A stretch of DNA of 64,000 bases from the NCBI GenBank assembly GCA_028280445.1, contig JANQLU010000106.1, positions 62,001-126,000 on the forward strand. Direction: 5' to 3'. Every line of letters starts with the position of its first letter. Within the stretch, counting starts at the first letter, position 1. Source of the DNA: Pirellulaceae bacterium (lineage in GTDB: Bacteria > Planctomycetota > Planctomycetia > Pirellulales > Pirellulaceae). Made by a program: the position numbers and the translations under genes. The notes below the pieces were generated by a model that was not told where the DNA came from, did not search any database, and saw only the letters and a program-made list of their open reading frames with translations. Shown here in pieces: positions 19,014 to 27,627 of this stretch.

Positions 19014-19375
19014 GAAGATGAATTTAGCAAGCAAGCATAGATGTCCGCAATCACGCCGTATAACCGGAAAAATTTAACACATTTTGGCAAGTTTTTTCGA
19101 CATTCCAAATTGGCCCAAATTCTACGATTTTTCAGACCGAATATAGTGACGACGGATGTCAGCAAAATAACGTTTGACATTTCCTTTTACTGGGATATTA
19201 ACGATTATTTTGATTCCCATCGGATTGGGGCCAATTCGTGTGTCGACGGCTGCCCCAAGCACGTGAAAAAAATTCGTTTGTCAACTAGCGTAGACCGGAT
19301 ATACTCAAGGGTTCAACTTCCCACCTTGTCGAAAACACTCATCCGTCTACAAAGCGTTGCCACTAGGAGATTATC
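19014..19375. other. Intergenic region between divergent mutS and Wzz/kinase genes
   Basis: About 360 AT-rich nt without a convincing ORF. It presumably contains promoters for both genes; one candidate for the plus-strand gene is listed separately. Confidence 0.4.
19174..19201 (+). promoter_or_regulatory. Candidate sigma70-type promoter for the Wzz/kinase gene
   Basis: TTGACA (19174-19179) is followed after 16 nt by TATTAA (19196-19201). It would give a leader of about 170 nt. The -35 box is perfect but the -10 box is weak, and chance occurrence in AT-rich DNA is possible. Confidence 0.3.
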
Positions 19376-21844
19376 GTGAGTCAGTTTCCAATTCAAAATC
19401 AACCTTTTCACCAGCAAGGGCAAGGGCAGCCAAATCATTGGTCATCGTCACCCCTGGACGAACCCGAAGGGTCAAAGTTTGATTTTTGGGGGCTTTTGAA
19501 TCGCCGAAAATGGTTGATTTTCCTGGGGACGTTAATCGGTGCTGGTGTTGGGTTTCTGGTCTACCATACGACGGAAACGAGTTACGAAAGCTACGCCGAA
19601 GTTCTCATTGAGCCCAAAAATCCATATATCGCAACGATGGGATCGACCAATGACCAGGTAATGCCTACCACTGATTCGTTTACGCGGCGTCACGACAAAA
19701 TCATCAAGACCAAGGGATTTGTCGAAGGCGTGATGACCAAAAAAGAGTATTTCAAAAATATGACCAGCTACGCCAACATGGATCGCGGAAAAGCGGTCGG
19801 TCGGGCGCTGAAAGATCTGGATGTGAAACCGGACCGTGAAGAACCCAATAAATTCCGGCTTTCGTTTAAAGCAAAAGATCAGGATGAATGCAAATTGTTT
19901 TTGCACAGCATCATTCTGACTTATCAAACAAAACTCGAAGACGCCTATTCGATCGAAACGAATCAGATCGCACGCGATTTTAAAAACACGACCGAGAAAA
20001 TCGAACGGATGCTCGAAAAAGAGCAAAAAGCTTACGAAGATTTGCGGAAAAAATATCCTTCGACCGTCGTTAGTCGATACGAAACGATCGAGCAAAAGCG
20101 TTTGAAAAATCTGGATGACAAAATTCAGCGAGCGTACGATTCGTTGAATTCGAAATTGGCCCAACAATCGTCGATTTTGAATTCACTGCAAAGCGGAATT
20201 TCAGAAGCGGAAATTTACTGGATGCTCAAAAATAAACGCGATGTATTGACGGACGAAAAAGATCAAACGGGCCGCGATCAAGAGCGCCGCAAAATGGTAC
20301 TTCGCGATCAAATTAGCCAGTTGGAAATCCAAAAAGGGACGCTGCTCGAACATTTGGGTCCAGGACATCCGAAAGTCAAAAATTTGACACAGCAAATCGA
20401 TTATTACACGCAATTGCTTGAATCCGATGATATTCCGCGAAGTGCCGGTTTGACGGACGACCAGAAAATTCAAAACTTTTTGCGGATTTTGTCATTTGAA
20501 ATTTCCACTTTGCGAGCGGAACTCAAGCGGCTGGTCCCTGAATTTTCCAAACTGAAACAAATGGTGAATAACATTGAGGAAGGGAAACATCTGCTTGAGC
20601 GCCAAGACAAACGAATCGATGAGTTCCGAGCTTGGGTTCAAGACGCCAGAACAAAATTGGCTAATATTGACCCCGACCAAATCAACCAATTGACGAAAAC
20701 CAACAAAGAAGGTTATCGATTTAGCATCCTGGCTAATCCCGACGAGGGGGTTCCAGTTTGGCCACGAATCGAGGTCCTCGTTCCCGTATTTGGATTTGGT
20801 GGATTGTTGCTTGGTTTTGTTCTCGGATATTTGGTTGATATTGCCGACAAAACCTACCGAAATCCTGATGAAATCACCAAACAGTTGAATATCCCGTTGA
20901 TCGGCCATATTCCTGTGATTAGCTCTTCGAAACGAAACGTTGTCGAGGACAGCTATGTGCATCCGCTGGTTTGTACGTACCATCGGCCCAAGGCCCAATC
21001 GTCCGAAGCTTTCCGAGCGGTTCGAACAGCGCTGTTTTTCAATACCCAGGGCAATACTCACTCGGTGATCCAAGTGACCAGCCCGACGCCGGGGGATGGA
21101 AAATCGACGGTTGCTGTTAACCTCGCGGTTTCGATCGCTCAGGCTGGCAAGCGTGTTTTGTTGATTGATGGCGATATGCGTCGTCCGACCGTACATCATT
21201 CGTTCGGTATCAAAAGCAATGATGGATTTGCAACGATCCTGCTCGGCGATTGCCGAATCGACGATGCCATTTTTGATTGCGAAGAAATCGAAGGATTGTC
21301 GGTCATGCCTTGCGGCAAAAAGCCTTCGAATCCTGCCGAATTGATTACTTCACCTCGTTTCCAATCATTGATCGATGAAATTCGTGAGATGTTTGATTTT
21401 GTCATTATCGATACGCCACCGATTCTGGCGGTTACCGACCCTTGTCCAGTCGCGGCTCGAGTTGACGGCGTCATTTTGACATTGCGAATCAAAAAGAATA
21501 TTAAAATCAGCTCGGACCGAGCGACTAACATTTTGCAAAACGTTGGTGCCAACGTGATTGGCGTGGTCGTCAACGGTGTTGGAGCGAATACCGGATACGG
21601 CAGCCAATACAGCTACGGTGCTTATCGTGCTGGTTATTCATACAACGGCTATGGCTACGGCTATGGATATGGCTACGGCAATTACTATGACGAACGGAAA
21701 CCGGAGGAACGCGAAACACCCAACGGTGCTCCACGCCCCGAACCTCAACGCATCACTCATGAGATTCCGACCGCTGAGTCGATTTCCAAACCGTCGAAAA
21801 ACCAGGGCGACGATCTGGATTTGGATCTGGATGACCTGCCATAA
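19376..21844 (+). CDS. Polysaccharide co-polymerase/tyrosine autokinase (Wzz-BY-kinase fusion)
   Basis: 822 residues. TM1 is at about 46-64; a long periplasmic coiled-coil GumC/Wzz region follows; TM2 is near 465-485. The cytoplasmic BY-kinase domain has SPTPGDGKST (Walker A, about 569-578), VLLIDGDMRRP (Walker A') and FVIIDTPPIL (Walker B). The C-terminal tail has a Tyr cluster (GYGYGYGYGYGNYYDE, about 760-775), the expected autophosphorylation site. It controls exopolysaccharide chain length and export at the inner membrane. The GTG start has GGAG 9 nt upstream. It is followed by a terminator, so it is monocistronic and 36 kb from the polysaccharide cluster. Confidence 0.93.
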   Translation: MSQFPIQNQPFHQQGQGQPNHWSSSPLDEPEGSKFDFWGLLNRRKWLIFLGTLIGAGVGFLVYHTTETSYESYAEVLIEPKNPYIATMGSTNDQVMPTTDSFTRRHDKIIKTKGFVEGVMTKKEYFKNMTSYANMDRGKAVGRALKDLDVKPDREEPNKFRLSFKAKDQDECKLFLHSIILTYQTKLEDAYSIETNQIARDFKNTTEKIERMLEKEQKAYEDLRKKYPSTVVSRYETIEQKRLKNLDDKIQRAYDSLNSKLAQQSSILNSLQSGISEAEIYWMLKNKRDVLTDEKDQTGRDQERRKMVLRDQISQLEIQKGTLLEHLGPGHPKVKNLTQQIDYYTQLLESDDIPRSAGLTDDQKIQNFLRILSFEISTLRAELKRLVPEFSKLKQMVNNIEEGKHLLERQDKRIDEFRAWVQDARTKLANIDPDQINQLTKTNKEGYRFSILANPDEGVPVWPRIEVLVPVFGFGGLLLGFVLGYLVDIADKTYRNPDEITKQLNIPLIGHIPVISSSKRNVVEDSYVHPLVCTYHRPKAQSSEAFRAVRTALFFNTQGNTHSVIQVTSPTPGDGKSTVAVNLAVSIAQAGKRVLLIDGDMRRPTVHHSFGIKSNDGFATILLGDCRIDDAIFDCEEIEGLSVMPCGKKPSNPAELITSPRFQSLIDEIREMFDFVIIDTPPILAVTDPCPVAARVDGVILTLRIKKNIKISSDRATNILQNVGANVIGVVVNGVGANTGYGSQYSYGAYRAGYSYNGYGYGYGYGYGNYYDERKPEERETPNGAPRPEPQRITHEIPTAESISKPSKNQGDDLDLDLDDLP

Positions 21845-21886
21845 GGATCTGGACCTCCCGAATTTTTGGGAATGAACTCGAATATC

Positions 21887-21916
21887 AAAGCCGCGAATCA
21901 GTTCGCGGCTTTTTTA
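21887..21916 (+). terminator. Rho-independent terminator after the Wzz/kinase gene
   Basis: Perfect stem AAAGCCGCGAA/TTCGCGGCTTT with a 4-nt loop, followed by a T run, 42 nt past the stop codon. Confidence 0.9.
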
Positions 21917-22011
21917 ATGCTAGCGAATCACTCGATATGCTATTCCCAGGGACTTTGACCGTTTGCTAACCTCCGCCACCCTAATTGAGACGGTCAATTC
22001 GTAGTTTTGTG

Positions 22012-22752
22012 ATGCTAAAACCAACAACCTATTGTGTTGCGTTCGCCGTGATTTTGTCGTTCAGTGGCTGCGCGGATGGTCCGCTGTGGCGAACAGGGTA
22101 CCTCTCGCCCTGGGTGAGAAAGCAATGGGACGAAGAAATGCGGCTGGCTCCGACGTTAATGTCCCGGCGTCAGCAATTAATTGAAATGGTCGAATCGGTC
22201 GAGGACGCAAGTCCAACAGAGCAAGACCAAGTAGCCCAGCGGTTGACAAAAATCGTTGAAAACGACTCCGTATTTTTAATTCGCATTGAGGCAACCAAAC
22301 TTCTTGGACGTTTGTCCACGCTGTCCGCCGTTCAGGGACTGGATCTCGCATCACGCGACCCCGATCCGGATGTTCGCAAGGCGGCGATCAAATCCTGGAG
22401 AATGCGGGGCGACGAAACCGCAATCAATCGTTTGCAAAAACTGGTTGTCAGCGATACCAATTTGGATGTTCGTTTGGCGGCCACGCGCGCCTTGGGCGAT
22501 TCATCTTCGGCGGCAGCGTTGCGGTCCCTGGCGATGGTTTTGGATGATCCCGATCCTGCCGTACAATTTCGCGCAACCGAGTCATTGACAAAAGCGACAG
22601 GTGAAAAATTTGGAGCCGACGTTGCAGCTTGGAAAAAATATCTTGCTTCACGGCCAGGCGGTCTTACATCGCCACCGGCGACCGGGTCACCCACATTTCC
22701 TGTTCGCCAAACCTCCAACGAAGAAGAACTTCAAAATCAGGTGCCCCGATAA
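22012..22752 (+). CDS. HEAT-repeat lipoprotein
   Basis: 246 residues from ATG 22012 (MLKPTTYCVAF); a TTG 27 nt upstream is less likely because the lipoprotein signal then becomes too long. Lipobox LSFSGC gives Cys20. The mature part carries HEAT/PBS-lyase-like repeats (EATKLLGRLSTLSAVQGL, DPDPDVRKAAIKSWRM, DTNLDVRLAATRALGDSS, DPDPAVQFRATESL), spaced about 31 residues, which form a helical binding scaffold. The tail is Pro/Ser/Thr-rich. It is probably anchored in a membrane as an adaptor; the partner is unknown. The diadenylate cyclase gene starts 100 nt later. Confidence 0.75.
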   Translation: MLKPTTYCVAFAVILSFSGCADGPLWRTGYLSPWVRKQWDEEMRLAPTLMSRRQQLIEMVESVEDASPTEQDQVAQRLTKIVENDSVFLIRIEATKLLGRLSTLSAVQGLDLASRDPDPDVRKAAIKSWRMRGDETAINRLQKLVVSDTNLDVRLAATRALGDSSSAAALRSLAMVLDDPDPAVQFRATESLTKATGEKFGADVAAWKKYLASRPGGLTSPPATGSPTFPVRQTSNEEELQNQVPR

Positions 22753-22852
22753 TGACAACGGTTGTCGATGTGTGCTAAATGCTTTAAGTTCTTGTATCAA
22801 AGTGCGCAGTACCTACGATCTCGTCGTGAATTAAGACCATTTTGAGCTTGAT

Positions 22853-23770
22853 TTGACTACATATCTTTCGTCAATTGTCGATTCAGCATTAAAGTTGGCT
22901 AAATCTATTGAAGCCGACGCTTTGTTGTATTTGCTGGAAGACGTTGTTGCCAAAGAAGATATCAAACGAAAATCGGCGACTTTGAAAATCATACTTGCCG
23001 GCTTTGGCGAGCCCATTGCCAAACTGGCCGAGGAATGTGGATTTCATTTTCTCAAAATCGAAAACCCAGACGCGCCAGTTCAGGATCGTCTGTCCCAGGC
23101 GGTTCTGCAAAGTGTCGCCGATGAAATTTTGATGCCCGGTTCAACTGTCGTTTCTTTGTACAGCGGGTTTGATGTCGAACAAACCGACTCGATCAGCATC
23201 GTCAAATTGACAGAGCATTTGGGTCGCTTGACGGCCCGAGACCTGCAAAAACTGGAAACCAAGGTGCCGTTAGAAACGCTGAAAACAGTCGTGGATTTGG
23301 CTGTTGAGATTGGTCGTGAAGGGCGTGAGGGTAAGTCAGTAGGAACGATTTTCATCGTCGGTGATCACCGCAAAGTTCTCGAAAATTCGCGGCCCGCCGG
23401 ATTTGATTTGGTCAAAGGATATACTCGAAAAGATCGTAGTCTGGGCGATTCAAGCGTTAAAGAGGCGATCAAGGAATTGGCCCAGCTCGATGGGGCTTTT
23501 GTGGTTTCAGCCGACGGAACAATCGAAAGTAGTTGTCGATTGGTCGACACCGCGCCAGTCGAATTGACGATGACGACAGGTTTAGGTGCCAGGCATTTCG
23601 CCGGAGCAGCCATCAGCAAAAATACCAAAGCGATTGCGATTGTGGTCAGCGAAACCAACGGAACCGTTCGTATTTACCAAAATGGCGAGGTCGTTTTGCG
23701 GATCGAACCGATGCAGCGGGCGATGAAATGGAAAAGTTTTTCTGGCGAATCTGACAAACAGGCGAGCTGA
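22853..23770 (+). CDS. Diadenylate cyclase (DAC domain, DacZ/DisA_N-like)
   Basis: 305 residues. The C-terminal ~110 residues match the DAC domain that makes c-di-AMP from two ATP: DGAFVVSADGTIESSCRL (DGA motif, about 213) and GLGARHFAGAAISKN then AIVVSETNGTVRIYQNGEVV. The second motif reads ARHFAG rather than the TRHRTA of DisA. The N-terminal ~180 residues (GSTVVSLYSGFDVEQTDSIS) may be a pyruvate-kinase-C-like sensor as in archaeal DacZ, by inference. No TM or DNA-binding domain is present, so it is cytosolic. The start is TTG at 22853; no ATG exists nearby in frame. No c-di-AMP phosphodiesterase gene was seen in the window. Confidence 0.8.
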   Translation: MTTYLSSIVDSALKLAKSIEADALLYLLEDVVAKEDIKRKSATLKIILAGFGEPIAKLAEECGFHFLKIENPDAPVQDRLSQAVLQSVADEILMPGSTVVSLYSGFDVEQTDSISIVKLTEHLGRLTARDLQKLETKVPLETLKTVVDLAVEIGREGREGKSVGTIFIVGDHRKVLENSRPAGFDLVKGYTRKDRSLGDSSVKEAIKELAQLDGAFVVSADGTIESSCRLVDTAPVELTMTTGLGARHFAGAAISKNTKAIAIVVSETNGTVRIYQNGEVVLRIEPMQRAMKWKSFSGESDKQAS

Positions 23771-23856
23771 TCTTGCCAGACGTGTCATCTCACAGGCCAG
23801 AGGAATCCTCAGTAGAATGTGTCTTTGATTTTCTCGCAGCCCATTAAAATTGAGCC

Positions 23857-24729
23857 ATGTCCTGGCAAGATCTCTATCCGTTTGAGTCCCGTTTTTGCAA
23901 CATTGGCTCACAGAAAATGCATTATATCCGGCACGGGTCGGGATCGCCGGTTTTGATGGTCCATGGAAATCCAACCTGGTCGTTTTTCTGGCGCGACATC
24001 GTCCAGCATTTCATGCCGCAATTTGATTGTATTGCGATCGACCATATTGGAATGGGGCTCAGCGACAAACCGCAAAACTACAATTACACTCTCGAGCAAC
24101 ATTCCAACAATCTGTGCGAGTTTGTCCAACAGTTGGATTTGCACGATATTCGATTGATCGTTCACGACTGGGGCGGAGCGATTGGTCTGCGAGTTGCCAC
24201 CATGATGCCCGAGCGATTTGCAAAAATCACGATTACCAATACGGCGGCATTTCCTCCTCCGTACATTCCTCAGCGAATCGCCATTTGTCGATGGCCCGTC
24301 ATCGGACCGCTGTTGATGCGCGGCCTGAATGTTTTCCCCCGCGCCGCAATCCGTCAGGCTACCGAACAAAAAAAACTTGCACCGCCAATCGCCGCTGGTT
24401 ATTTGCACCCGTATGACAACTGGAAAAATCGAGTCGCGCTCAACGCATTTGTCCGAGATATTCCGTTGTCGTCGCGGCATCCGACCTGGGACGTGCTGCG
24501 GGAGTTGGAAATCGACTTGGGCCGCCTCGAATTAAAACCTGTTCAATTGATTTGGGGGATGAAAGATTGGTGTTTCCAACCGTCATGTCTGAGCCGGTTT
24601 GAATCCATTTTTCCAGATGCCGGTGTCCATCGAATTGAGAACGCAGGGCACTACTTGATCGAAGATGCCCGTGACGATGTGATCGCCGCATTGGACCAAT
24701 TTTTGCCTGATTCGCAGCCCTCGAATTAA
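23857..24729 (+). CDS. Alpha/beta hydrolase, haloalkane dehalogenase-like
   Basis: 290 residues. The oxyanion segment is MVHGNPTWSFFWR, the nucleophile elbow VHDWGGAIG has Asp104 instead of Ser, the acid is Asp in IWGMKDW (about 235) and the base His is in ENAGHYLIED (about 264). An Asp nucleophile followed by Trp is typical of haloalkane dehalogenases and of the related OleB beta-lactone decarboxylase; the Asn of HGNP and that Trp can hold halide. No OleA, OleC or OleD is adjacent. The true substrate is unknown. It starts a tight run with the CitG-like gene 15 nt away. Confidence 0.8.
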   Translation: MSWQDLYPFESRFCNIGSQKMHYIRHGSGSPVLMVHGNPTWSFFWRDIVQHFMPQFDCIAIDHIGMGLSDKPQNYNYTLEQHSNNLCEFVQQLDLHDIRLIVHDWGGAIGLRVATMMPERFAKITITNTAAFPPPYIPQRIAICRWPVIGPLLMRGLNVFPRAAIRQATEQKKLAPPIAAGYLHPYDNWKNRVALNAFVRDIPLSSRHPTWDVLRELEIDLGRLELKPVQLIWGMKDWCFQPSCLSRFESIFPDAGVHRIENAGHYLIEDARDDVIAALDQFLPDSQPSN

Positions 24730-24744
24730 CTAAAGTATTTCCAT

Positions 24745-25584
24745 ATGCAAATTTCCCAAGCGATAACGACCGCATGCTTGCTGGAAGTGGTTGCGCCGAA
24801 GCCGGGAAACGTACACCGCAGTGCCGATTTCGAAGATTTGACTTTTGCGGATTTCACGTTGAGTGCTGTGGCAATTGGACCGGTTATCGAATCTCAGATT
24901 GACGCACCGATTGGCAGTTTGATTCGGCAAGCGATCGAGGCGACTCGCCAAGTTGTCAACACCAACACGAATCTGGGAATCTGTCTGCTGTTGGTGCCGC
25001 TGGCAAAATCAATAAGTGGTGGAAATATCTTGCAACCAAACGTCGAAGAAACTTTGTCGCAATTAACGGCAGAGGACAGCCAGGAAGTTTATCAGGCGAT
25101 TCGGCGTGCGAATTCGTCGGCTTTGGGCAAACAGGCTCAGCACGATGTTTTTGATGATGCTCCGGCTGATTTGATTGCTGCGATGAAAATCGCCGAGCAT
25201 CGAGATTTGATTGCCCGACAATACTGCAATGGTTTTGCAGATCTGTTTGAGGTTGTTGTTCCGGCGCTTCGCCAACATTTGGCCGAAAACGACGAGCTTG
25301 CGGAAGCGATTGTTTTGACGCATTTGTTGGTAATGTCAAAATACCCGGATTCATTGATCGCTCGTAAATGTGGACAAGAAATTGCGGATCAAGCTGCCTT
25401 GATGGCTGACCAAACGTATGAATTCTGTTTACGGCATCCTCAAAATCGAGAAGTCGTTATCGGGGATTTTGATTTTTGGCTACGTAGTGACGGCCATCGC
25501 AGGAATCCGGGAACGACGGCGGATATGATTTGTGCCGCGATATTTGTATGTTTGATCAACGGCGACATTCGTTTCCCACGGTAA
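24745..25584 (+). CDS. CitG-like triphosphoribosyl-dephospho-CoA synthase family protein
   Basis: 279 residues. Family motifs are VAPKPGNVHR (about 16-25), the Asn-rich NTNTNLGICLLLVPL (about 72-86), YPDSLIARKCG and the C-terminal NPGTTADMICAAIF. True CitG/MdcB makes the prosthetic-group precursor of citrate lyase or malonate decarboxylase, but no such enzyme is encoded here. Homologues in archaea and planctomycetes are often linked with tetrahydromethanopterin-related genes, so a pterin or other cofactor role is plausible. It lies between the hydrolase (15 nt upstream) and the pterin synthase (4 nt downstream). Confidence 0.8.
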   Translation: MQISQAITTACLLEVVAPKPGNVHRSADFEDLTFADFTLSAVAIGPVIESQIDAPIGSLIRQAIEATRQVVNTNTNLGICLLLVPLAKSISGGNILQPNVEETLSQLTAEDSQEVYQAIRRANSSALGKQAQHDVFDDAPADLIAAMKIAEHRDLIARQYCNGFADLFEVVVPALRQHLAENDELAEAIVLTHLLVMSKYPDSLIARKCGQEIADQAALMADQTYEFCLRHPQNREVVIGDFDFWLRSDGHRRNPGTTADMICAAIFVCLINGDIRFPR

Positions 25585-25588
25585 TCCC

Positions 25589-26083
25589 ATGAAAAAAAAA
25601 TATCGGGTGAGCTTGGAAAAACAGCAGCTGATTTTCAGCACAGCTCACTTTATTACTTTTAATCAAAACATTTGTGAACGGATCCATGGCCACAATTACC
25701 GAGTACGTTGTGATATTCAATGTGATTTGGATGAAAACGGATATGTGGTTGACTTTATCGCGCTGCGCGACGCTTTGCTCAAAATCACGTCTCAATTGGA
25801 TCATCATGTGGTGTTGCCGACACAGCATCAGGCGATCAAAGTCTCGGCGGGTGCAGAAAGTGTCGAAGTTACATTTGAAAATAAACGGTGGGTTTTCCCA
25901 CTCGAGGATTGCGTTTTGTTGCCCATCGAAAATACGACGGCCGAATTGCTGGCCGATTGGATTGGCCAACAGTTGATGGCAACATTTCTAGAGCCGCAAA
26001 ACATCGCCTGGAATGAGTTTTCGATTGGCGTCGACGAAAACGAAGGACAGTGGGCGTTTTGTGATTTCACTCGCCAGGCGTAG
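25589..26083 (+). CDS. 6-pyruvoyltetrahydropterin synthase/QueD family protein
   Basis: 164 residues. The zinc ligands are His20 (STAH) and His33/His35 of the HGHNY motif. The active-site segment is CERIHGH (29-35), which has both the Cys of the QueD pattern (CxxxHGH) and the Glu of the PTPS-III pattern (ExxHGH). The conserved VVDFIALRD and LDHHVVLP follow, then ENTTAELLADW with the substrate-binding Glu. The enzyme acts on dihydroneopterin triphosphate; the dual motif leaves open QueD (queuosine) or a dihydropterin aldolase-like PTPS-III role. It starts 4 nt after the CitG-like gene. Confidence 0.88.
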   Translation: MKKKYRVSLEKQQLIFSTAHFITFNQNICERIHGHNYRVRCDIQCDLDENGYVVDFIALRDALLKITSQLDHHVVLPTQHQAIKVSAGAESVEVTFENKRWVFPLEDCVLLPIENTTAELLADWIGQQLMATFLEPQNIAWNEFSIGVDENEGQWAFCDFTRQA

Positions 26084-26256
26084 CAAATTTGCGGATTGTC
26101 CGGTTTGTTCTGTTACCGGCGTGCAGCGTTGATTGAGGATGCGGGAATCTCTAACACCAGCCGTTTAGTCTTGCGCCCCATCCGCAGTTTGTGGTCTACA
26201 TTTTTAGGGCGGATTACCAACAGTCACGATCACAATCACCTATCATCAAAAAACTC

Positions 26257-27426
26257 ATGAAATCTCAAACTTTTCACTCGGTCTCCAGTTCTCAACCGAC
26301 CGTTGTCACCAGTGCTACAGTACCAACTCAATGTCAACAAATATTTCACCTGATCAATGGTGAACACTACTCGGGAGCCGAGCGTGTACAAGATCTGTTG
26401 GCTTCCACTTTGCCACAGTTTGGCTATCAGGTTGGTTTCGGCGTGACCAAGCAAGGAATATTCGATCAGTCGAGAAACGAAAAACGAGCTCCGATCCACG
26501 ATTGTGTAATGCGTCATCGACTTGATCGGAAAGCGGTTGCGAAAGCCGTCGGATATGTTGACGAACACAGGTACACGGCGATTCATGCACACACTCCCCG
26601 GAGCCTGATGATTGGAGCGGCGGTTGCGAAAAAGTTGTCGCTGCCACTTGTTTATCATGTTCACAGCCCGGTCGGCCGCGATTCGAATCGTCGATTTCGA
26701 AATTGGATTAACACGCAAATCGAACATCGCAATCTGCGTCGTGTCGATGCCATGATTTGTGTCTCGTCGAGTTTGAAAGAATATATGAAACAGTTGGGAC
26801 ATGCCGAAGAAAAACTTTTTGTGGTGCCCAACGGAGTTCCGTGTATCGACAACGTCAGCGACCGTGAAACTCCGACTGATCCTTGGGTGATTGGCACAGT
26901 TGCCTTGTTTCGCCCGCGCAAGGGAACGGAAGTATTGCTGGAAGCGCTTGCTCAATTGAAAAACGATGGAGTCCAATGCCGGATTCGCGCTGTTGGCCCG
27001 TTTGAAACTCCCGAGTACGAAAGTCAAATTCATCGCTTGGCCGAGAGCCTGGAAGTCACCGAGCTCATTGACTGGACCGGATTCACCAACAATGCGATGG
27101 CTGAATTTCCTAAAATGGACTTGTTTGTACTGCCAAGTCTGTTTGGCGAAGGTTTACCGATGGTTGTTCTGGAAGCCATGTCGAGCGGTGTGCCAGTCGT
27201 TGCTGCCGATGTCGAAGGCATTCCTCAAGCGATCCGCCACGAGACGGACGGTCTGATATTCGAACCCGGCAACGCCATCGATTTGGCAGAGAAAATCAAA
27301 CAAATGATTTCTGCCAAATACGATTGGCAATCGATGCGTCAAAATGCGCTCGAACGGCAACGGGAGAATTTTTCTGAGATCAGTATGGCGCGTGGTGTTG
27401 CGGAAGTTTATGCCAAAGTTTTTTGA
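26257..27426 (+). CDS. Glycosyltransferase family 4
   Basis: 389 residues from ATG 26257 (MKSQTFHSV); a GTG at 26191 would add 22 residues with no better ribosome site. It has the GT-B fold: an N-terminal domain with HLINGEHYSGAERV (nucleotide-side Gly-rich loop), the linker VPNGV, and a C-terminal domain with GTVALFRPRKGTEVLLEAL and the EX7E site EGLPMVVLE followed by AMSSGVPVV. It transfers a sugar from a nucleotide sugar with retained configuration, probably to a lipid-linked glycan. It is 173 nt from the pterin gene and may be separate. Confidence 0.9.
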   Translation: MKSQTFHSVSSSQPTVVTSATVPTQCQQIFHLINGEHYSGAERVQDLLASTLPQFGYQVGFGVTKQGIFDQSRNEKRAPIHDCVMRHRLDRKAVAKAVGYVDEHRYTAIHAHTPRSLMIGAAVAKKLSLPLVYHVHSPVGRDSNRRFRNWINTQIEHRNLRRVDAMICVSSSLKEYMKQLGHAEEKLFVVPNGVPCIDNVSDRETPTDPWVIGTVALFRPRKGTEVLLEALAQLKNDGVQCRIRAVGPFETPEYESQIHRLAESLEVTELIDWTGFTNNAMAEFPKMDLFVLPSLFGEGLPMVVLEAMSSGVPVVAADVEGIPQAIRHETDGLIFEPGNAIDLAEKIKQMISAKYDWQSMRQNALERQRENFSEISMARGVAEVYAKVF

Positions 27427-27447
27427 GTTGGTTGCTCGGACAGTGGG

Positions 27448-27583
27448 CTCACGCAGAGGCGCAGAGACGCAGAGGAAGAGTTGAAAAACTCAATTACTGA
27501 TGAGTACATCTATCCACAAAACAAAATATCGCGAATCGAGTTCTTGAACCGAACCTCTCTGCGTCTCCGCGTCTCTGCGTGAG
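27448..27583. repeat. Inverted repeat, family E
   Basis: Arms starting CTCACGCAGAGGCGCAGAGA (27448-27475) and its near-complement (27554-27583) built from CGCAGAG units every 8 nt, around a 78-nt spacer. It lies between convergent glycosyltransferase and DUF1080 genes. Confidence 0.85.
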
Positions 27584-27627
27584 ACTTTTGATCTTTTGAT
27601 CGCCCTTTATCGACGTTCAAACCCTCG

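Noticed and set aside
19041-19379. Small plus-strand ORF before the Wzz/kinase gene
   Set aside because: AT-rich frame without similarity or ribosome site; it overlaps the promoter region and the kinase start.
22853-23770. DisA DNA-integrity scanning protein
   Set aside because: The helix-hairpin-helix DNA-binding region of DisA is absent; the DAC domain is C-terminal here.
24745-25584. True CitG for citrate lyase
   Set aside because: No citrate lyase (citCDEF) or malonate decarboxylase genes are near; motifs fit only the broader family.
27448-27583. tRNA or rRNA fragment suggested by the structured palindrome
   Set aside because: It is a periodic inverted repeat; no anticodon arm or CCA-like end is present.
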